A model generated the notes under the pieces. The model was not told the DNA's origin. It saw only the letters and a list, made by a program, of their open reading frames with translations, and did no database searches. Made by a program: the position numbers and the translations under genes. From assembly GCA_019694835.1 (NCBI GenBank), contig JAIBBE010000032.1:1-10710 (forward strand): a stretch of DNA of 10,710 bases, written 5' to 3'. Shown in pieces: positions 7,352 through 10,710 of this stretch (positions are counted from its first letter, which is position 1; every line of letters starts with the position of its first letter). This DNA is from Fimbriimonadaceae bacterium (GTDB lineage Bacteria > Armatimonadota > Fimbriimonadia > Fimbriimonadales > Fimbriimonadaceae).

Positions 7352-8129
7352 GGTTTAAGCCCCACCTCGAGAACTGGTGCATAACTGAAGCGGCCTGATT
7401 CAGCGCTCGTTGGTAGATCGACACTGCCATGGGGCCAAGGGCGGCAAGAAGAAAGAGCGCGCAAAGCATCTTGGTGGGGAATCCCATTGAAAGGAGTTGT
7501 AGTTGGGAGTGCACTCGGCCGAGGACAGCGAGGGTGAGATCACACAAAAAGAGAAAGGCTGCCAACGGAGCGGCCAGCCGCAAGCCAAGTTCCATCATGA
7601 CTGCGCCTGACGCAATAAGCGAATGTACGAGTGTGTCGGATGATGGGGCAGCCATGGAGTGATTGCCCAGGTGTTGTGTGATCGCACGAAGAACGAGAAC
7701 ATCGCCGCCGCAAGTGAAGAAGAGCATGTTGGCAAACAGTTGATAGAAGATTTGCAGGACACTGCTGTCAGCCTCGCTGTTCGGGTCAATCGTTGATGCG
7801 TATGAGAAGCCTGCCTGCATCACGATGCATTGAACCGCGAAGACGAGCGTTTCTGCCATGAAGGCGATGACAACTCCCAATGCGACGCCCATGGCGGCCT
7901 CTCTCGCAACACTCCCTGCAATAGTGATCGGGCTGAATCGATCGATTCCAATCTTCGGAATGCGTGGACCTAACATCCAGCCCAAGCTCACAACAAGAAG
8001 TACCCGTGCAGCTGCGGGGATCGCGCGCATTCCTGGTACCGGCACGAAAAGGAGGATGGCGCCCAGCCTGGCCATCGCAGGCAATGTCTCGATCAGAGTT
8101 CCGGTGGGGATGATCAGGCTATTTGACAT
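7341..8129 (-). CDS. fliR: Flagellar export gate protein FliR
   Basis: 262 residues from the ATG at 8129; about 260 is typical. The longer reading from 8243 is rejected because its first 38 residues are a shadow of fliQ and not membrane-like. Family features: ARLGAILLFVPVPGMRAIP (20-38), the GVALGVVIAFMAETLVFAVQ helix (81-100), a conserved DP (115-116), and QLLSMGFPTKMLCALF (211-226). About six hydrophobic helices are visible. One FliR joins five FliP and four FliQ to form the helical export gate in the inner membrane at the centre of the MS ring. The start overlaps the end of fliQ by 11 bases, with GGGGGA 11 bases upstream. Confidence 0.95.
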   Translation of the reverse strand: MSNSLIIPTGTLIETLPAMARLGAILLFVPVPGMRAIPAAARVLLVVSLGWMLGPRIPKIGIDRFSPITIAGSVAREAAMGVALGVVIAFMAETLVFAVQCIVMQAGFSYASTIDPNSEADSSVLQIFYQLFANMLFFTCGGDVLVLRAITQHLGNHSMAAPSSDTLVHSLIASGAVMMELGLRLAAPLAAFLFLCDLTLAVLGRVHSQLQLLSMGFPTKMLCALFLLAALGPMAVSIYQRALNQAASVMHQFSRWGLNHGQ

Positions 8130-8388
8130 ACGGCGCGAAATCCCCCAACAAGCGAACAGTGTACGTGATGATGCTGCTGAGCATCCAGGGCAGAAGAAGT
8201 AGGAGTCCGACGAAATAGACGGCCAATCGCGGCACACTGCCAAACGCCGGATCCTGAATGGATGTGAGGATTTGCAGAAGGCTGATCAGAATCCCAGCCA
8301 GGAATCCAACTACAAGGATCGGGAGACTCAGCCAGAAGGCGGCCATGAACGCCTGGCGAAACAGGTCGATTACTACGTGCGAATTCAT
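8119..8388 (-). CDS. fliQ: Flagellar export gate protein FliQ
   Basis: 89 residues from the ATG at 8388, the standard size. The longer reading from 8427 adds 13 residues that match nothing in the family. Two membrane hairpin helices are seen at about 15-37 and 52-76, with the loop SIQDPAFGSVPRLAV replacing the more common QEQTLxFVPK form of this family. FliQ packs around FliP and FliR in the export gate. The start codon overlaps the fliP stop as ATGA, with GGAG about eight bases upstream, so translation is coupled to fliP. Confidence 0.95.
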   Translation of the reverse strand: MNSHVVIDLFRQAFMAAFWLSLPILVVGFLAGILISLLQILTSIQDPAFGSVPRLAVYFVGLLLLLPWMLSSIITYTVRLLGDFAPYVK

Positions 8389-9104
8389 CGAAAGCTCCGA
8401 AGCAGCGAGCCGATCACCAAATTCCAACCATCAACCAGAACGAAGAGAAGGATCTTGAATGGGGCTGAGACCATTACTGGCGGTAGTTGGACCATTCCGA
8501 GCGTCAGCGTGACTGAAGCCACGACAATGTCTATGATGAGAAATGGGAGAAAAAGCACCGCTCCAATTTGGAATCCAGTTTTCAGTTCCGACAGAATGTA
8601 GGCTGGTGCGAGCACGCTGAGATCCAGATCTCTGGGTGACATCGGCGTCGCCGTTTTGGTGACCTCCAGCATCAGGGCAATGTCTTTCTCTCGAGTGAAT
8701 CGCAGCAAGAAGTCCTTCACAGGGCGTGTCCCTTGAACCCACGCTTCCTCTCCTGTTCTCGCTCCTTGCTCCATGGGCTTCCAGCCCACCTCGTAGGCCT
8801 CTTTGGCCACCGGTTGGATCAGGAGGATCGTCAGGAAGAGGGCAAGGCCAACGAGAACCTGGTTCGAAGGCGTAGTCTGGGTGCCGAGCGCCTGGCGAAG
8901 GAAATGTAACACGATGGTGATTCTGAGGAACGGGGTAACCGAGACCAGGATTGCCGGCAGTACTGTGAGGGCGGTCAACAGGATTACTACCTGGAGAGGG
9001 GTGCCCAACGCATCCGATTGCTTGGCTGGTTGGATTGTGATGCCGAATAGCGCGGCGTTGGTGGTGGAAGTAGTGGGCAGCAGTAAGGCTACCGATGGTG
9101 TCAC
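8385..9104 (-). CDS. fliP: Flagellar export gate protein FliP
   Basis: 239 residues. The first large helix is at about 38-60 (LQVVILLTALTVLPAILVSV), followed by TPFLRITIVLHFLRQALGTQ, which is a FliP signature. A periplasmic segment runs from about 100 to 175. The C-terminal block SELKTGFQIGAVLFLPFLII with MVQLPPVMVSAPFKILLFVL and DGW is diagnostic. Most FliP proteins begin with a cleaved signal peptide; here the N terminus (MTPSVALLLPTTSTTNAALF) has only a weak hydrophobic stretch and no basic n-region, and an in-frame stop just upstream rules out a longer start. The start is GTG, overlapping the fliO stop as GTGA, behind a strong GAAGAGGT site. FliP pentamers form the core of the export gate. 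Confidence 0.96.
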   Translation of the reverse strand: MTPSVALLLPTTSTTNAALFGITIQPAKQSDALGTPLQVVILLTALTVLPAILVSVTPFLRITIVLHFLRQALGTQTTPSNQVLVGLALFLTILLIQPVAKEAYEVGWKPMEQGARTGEEAWVQGTRPVKDFLLRFTREKDIALMLEVTKTATPMSPRDLDLSVLAPAYILSELKTGFQIGAVLFLPFLIIDIVVASVTLTLGMVQLPPVMVSAPFKILLFVLVDGWNLVIGSLLRSFR

Positions 9105-9415
9105 TTGAATACCTCTTCAGGCAGCCGTTCCGGGTTGCGCAATCTCGGGCCACCCTCTTTTGCGGCATCCAGGACGACGAGATTCACGGGTGTGGTGGCG
9201 ATGAGGAGTGTCCGGTTTTCAAATCTGACCACGTGAAGTGTGTGCTGCGGGGTGAGCGCAATCCGATCTTCCACGGATATCCGCTTTGGGGGCCTTGCCT
9301 TCCAGATTTGTCTGGCCGCTTGGAGTCCGGCGTCCCGCTTATGCCACGCCACTCCGGAGAGCGCCAGCACGCCGACAAGTACGGCCATCGCTGATAGGAG
9401 ATTGATATCGAACAC
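9101..9415 (-). CDS. fliO: Flagellar export assembly protein FliO
   Basis: 104 residues. One membrane helix at about 5-24 (NLLSAMAVLVGVLALSGVAW) is followed by a basic cytoplasmic domain with the FliO pattern: IALTPQHTLHVVRFENRTLL then IATTPVNLVVL (51-82). FliO is poorly conserved in sequence, so the call rests on this pattern and on its place between fliN and fliP. It acts as a scaffold that promotes FliP pentamer assembly and is not part of the finished gate. The start is GTG two bases after the fliN stop, with GAGGA six bases upstream inside fliN. It overlaps fliP by four bases. Confidence 0.85.
   Translation of the reverse strand: MFDINLLSAMAVLVGVLALSGVAWHKRDAGLQAARQIWKARPPKRISVEDRIALTPQHTLHVVRFENRTLLIATTPVNLVVLDAAKEGGPRLRNPERLPEEVFK
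9111..9118 (-). promoter_or_regulatory. Ribosome binding site for the GTG start of fliP
   Basis: GAAGAGGT on the minus strand is six bases before the GTG at 9104 and lies inside fliO. It settles the start despite the GTG codon. Confidence 0.7.
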
Positions 9416-9417
9416 TG

Positions 9418-9666
9418 CTAGTCCTCGAGATTGAAATCTGTAATGCGGACGCCCATTGTGTCCTCGATGATGACAATTTCACCAAACGCGACCAGTGATC
9501 CGGAAATAACGATGTCAATATTCTCACCAGCCGAACGAGACATACGAATGACACTTCCCAACTCCAGATCGAGAACGTCTTTGAGGGACATCACGCGTCG
9601 ATCAAGTTCCACCTGAATCTCCATTGGGACGTCTGACATCGGGAAAATATCTGTTGAAATAGTCAT
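9418..9666 (-). CDS. fliN: Flagellar motor switch protein FliN (short, SpoA domain only)
   Basis: 82 residues, almost entirely one SpoA domain: MEIQVELDRRVMSLKDVLDL (15-34), then LELGSVIRMSRSAGENIDIV and FGEIVIIEDTMGVRI (61-75). Enterobacterial FliN is about 137 residues with an extra N-terminal part; this short form is common in other phyla. FliN forms the base of the C-ring, binding FliM/FliY and the export ATPase regulator FliH. The ATG at 9666 has only a weak site (GGCGAAG). It follows flgE by 21 bases, and fliL/fliM, which often stand here, are absent. Confidence 0.93.
   Translation of the reverse strand: MTISTDIFPMSDVPMEIQVELDRRVMSLKDVLDLELGSVIRMSRSAGENIDIVISGSLVAFGEIVIIEDTMGVRITDFNLED
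9422..9426 (-). promoter_or_regulatory. Ribosome binding site for the GTG start of fliO
   Basis: GAGGA on the minus strand is six bases before the GTG at 9415 and lies within the last codons of fliN. It favours this GTG over any internal start. Confidence 0.6.
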
Positions 9667-9687
9667 TCGCGCACTTCGCCATAAATA

Positions 9688-10710
9688 TCATCGTTTCAGG
9701 TTAATTGTTTCCTGGCTGATTTCGTCGACGGCTGTAATCACTCTGGTATTTGCCTGATAGCCTCGCTGAAGAACAATGAGATTGGTGAATTCTTTTGCAA
9801 TGTCTACCGTGGAGAATTCCACCGCGCCCCCCATGATCTGGCCGCGCCCGCCAGTTCCTGCTACTCCGATTGCAGGTAATGCAGTCCTCGCGCTCATCTG
9901 GAAGTTGTTGTTTCCGACCGCAATCATAGACTCCGGATTCCTGATCGAGGACATCGCCAGTTGACCGACAGCGATCTGTTGACCGTTCGAATACTGAGCG
10001 AGGACCCTTCCGCCGTCTCCGATAGCGACGCGTACGAGTTGTGCCGCCGGATATCCGTCCTGAGAGTTCGCTGCGACTGCCGATGGCTGAGAGTACTGCG
10101 TCAACCGTGGAGTTACGCCGTCATAGACCTGCCATGTAAGGGACATGTCGCTTGCCCCGTTTTTGAGGCCGGTAACCAATAGGGTCGGCGGTGGATCTGT
10201 GAGTGCGGGCGAAGTCATTCGACCTTGCGCGTCGAACTGTAACGTGCCGGTGACGGGTGTTCCGGGGGGTGTTGCAAGTTCGGAGTCCGGGATGGACATG
10301 GAATAGGACCACTCGCCCGCGTTGGTGGTCTTTGCGAAGGACACCGACACCACATGGGAGCCTCCCAAAGAGTCGTAGACTTCGATAGACGAAGAGAATG
10401 TCGTCGGTGTGGGTGTCGAAACGGCGGAGGCGTCAAGGTTGAGGTCAAACGACATGCTTTTCGTTGCCAGAGGTGGGCGGAGGGATCCAATTGGCACATT
10501 CACGTCGGTGGAAGGTTGAGTCGTGTCGAGGACTCCATTGGATTCATTCCAGCCCTGAAGCCGGAAACCATTAGCGGTAACAAGCTGTAGTGCACCCCCT
10601 GAGTGAGACACGCCGTCGATCTGCGAATGGGACACTTCGTTGGTCCGTTCTGCTTTCCAGTTTATGACTCGGGTTGGCGCTGTGGGAGTTGTGGAAATCC
10701 CGCAGGGATT
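9688..10710 (-). CDS. flgE: Flagellar hook protein FlgE, 5' end outside window
   Basis: The frame is open from the stop at 9688 to the right edge (340 residues seen). The C-terminal signature is clear: GGAVEFSTVDIAKEFTNLIV then LQRGYQANTRVITAVDEISQ and ETINLKR, the D0 helix shared by hook and rod proteins. Upstream, EVYDSLGGSHVVSVSF and GTLQFDAQGRMTSPA are FlgE D2-type strands, and LVTANGFRLQGW with PLATKSMSFDLNLDAS matches the hook D1 region, so FlgE is preferred over FlgG or FlgF. The GTG at 10635 is in the middle of the conserved region and is not the true start; the D0 N-terminal helix must lie beyond 10710. The 25 codons nearest the edge lack the expected YTRxGNF-like motif in any frame. 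The product is exported through the machine encoded downstream and forms the hook. Confidence 0.92.
   Translation of the reverse strand, partial: NPCGISTTPTAPTRVINWKAERTNEVSHSQIDGVSHSGGALQLVTANGFRLQGWNESNGVLDTTQPSTDVNVPIGSLRPPLATKSMSFDLNLDASAVSTPTPTTFSSSIEVYDSLGGSHVVSVSFAKTTNAGEWSYSMSIPDSELATPPGTPVTGTLQFDAQGRMTSPALTDPPPTLLVTGLKNGASDMSLTWQVYDGVTPRLTQYSQPSAVAANSQDGYPAAQLVRVAIGDGGRVLAQYSNGQQIAVGQLAMSSIRNPESMIAVGNNNFQMSARTALPAIGVAGTGGRGQIMGGAVEFSTVDIAKEFTNLIVLQRGYQANTRVITAVDEISQETINLKR
10696..10710. repeat. Short perfect inverted repeat at the right edge
   Basis: AATCCC (10696-10701) and GGGATT (10705-10710) are exact inverted copies separated by GCA. The repeat ends exactly at the end of the supplied sequence, so its full length cannot be seen. 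Confidence 0.5.

Noticed and set aside
8130..8243. Upstream extension of fliR
   Set aside because: It would overlap fliQ almost completely at its 3' half; the added residues are not FliR-like, and the ATG at 8129 has a ribosome site and the right length.
8431..9168. 245-codon minus-strand reading frame overlapping fliP
   Set aside because: Same strand but out of frame with fliP. The product is rich in Pro, Arg, His and Ser with no membrane helices, as expected of a frame-shifted shadow.

Overview
The window is most easily read as chromosomal DNA from a flagellated Acidobacteriota-type bacterium, possibly Solibacteres/Bryobacterales-like. That placement is inferred from two things: a large Oar-like TonB-dependent outer-membrane receptor at the left edge and the character of the flagellar genes. 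It has not been tested by a search. Base composition is moderately GC-rich and even throughout. No tRNA, rRNA, CRISPR array, insertion sequence, integrase or phage gene was seen.

Layout. Bases 2-727 (+ strand) are the 3' end of the TonB-dependent receptor gene, closed by a strong 13-bp intrinsic terminator at 757-797. From 864 to the right edge every gene is on the - strand, tightly packed in one apparent flagellar operon. Read in its direction of transcription (right to left) the order is: flgE (hook, 5' end beyond the window), fliN, fliO, fliP, fliQ, fliR, flhB, flhA, flhF, fliA (sigma-28), a FliY-like motor-switch protein (degenerate CheC/FliM-like domain plus SpoA domain), and a small membrane-anchored coiled-coil protein like SwrB/DUF2802. 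Gaps run from 42 bases to overlaps of 11 bases. No promoter for the operon lies inside the window.

How the genes work together. FliO assists assembly of the FliP/FliQ/FliR export gate. FlhB (substrate-specificity switch) and FlhA (export nonamer and chaperone dock) complete the flagellar type III export apparatus. FlgE is the hook subunit exported by it. FliN and the FliY-like protein carry SpoA domains and belong to the C-ring. FlhF is an SRP-type GTPase that sets flagellar placement and number. FliA transcribes the late genes.

What stands out. This is mainly an ordinary flagellar export operon, and I found no sign of a new defence or metabolic system. Points worth a second look: no FlhG next to FlhF; no FliL or FliM between hook and FliN; a CheC-SpoA fusion whose phosphatase asparagine appears to be lost, sitting between FliA and a SwrB-like protein; and a FlgE reading frame whose last codons at the right edge do not look like hook protein and end in a small inverted repeat.
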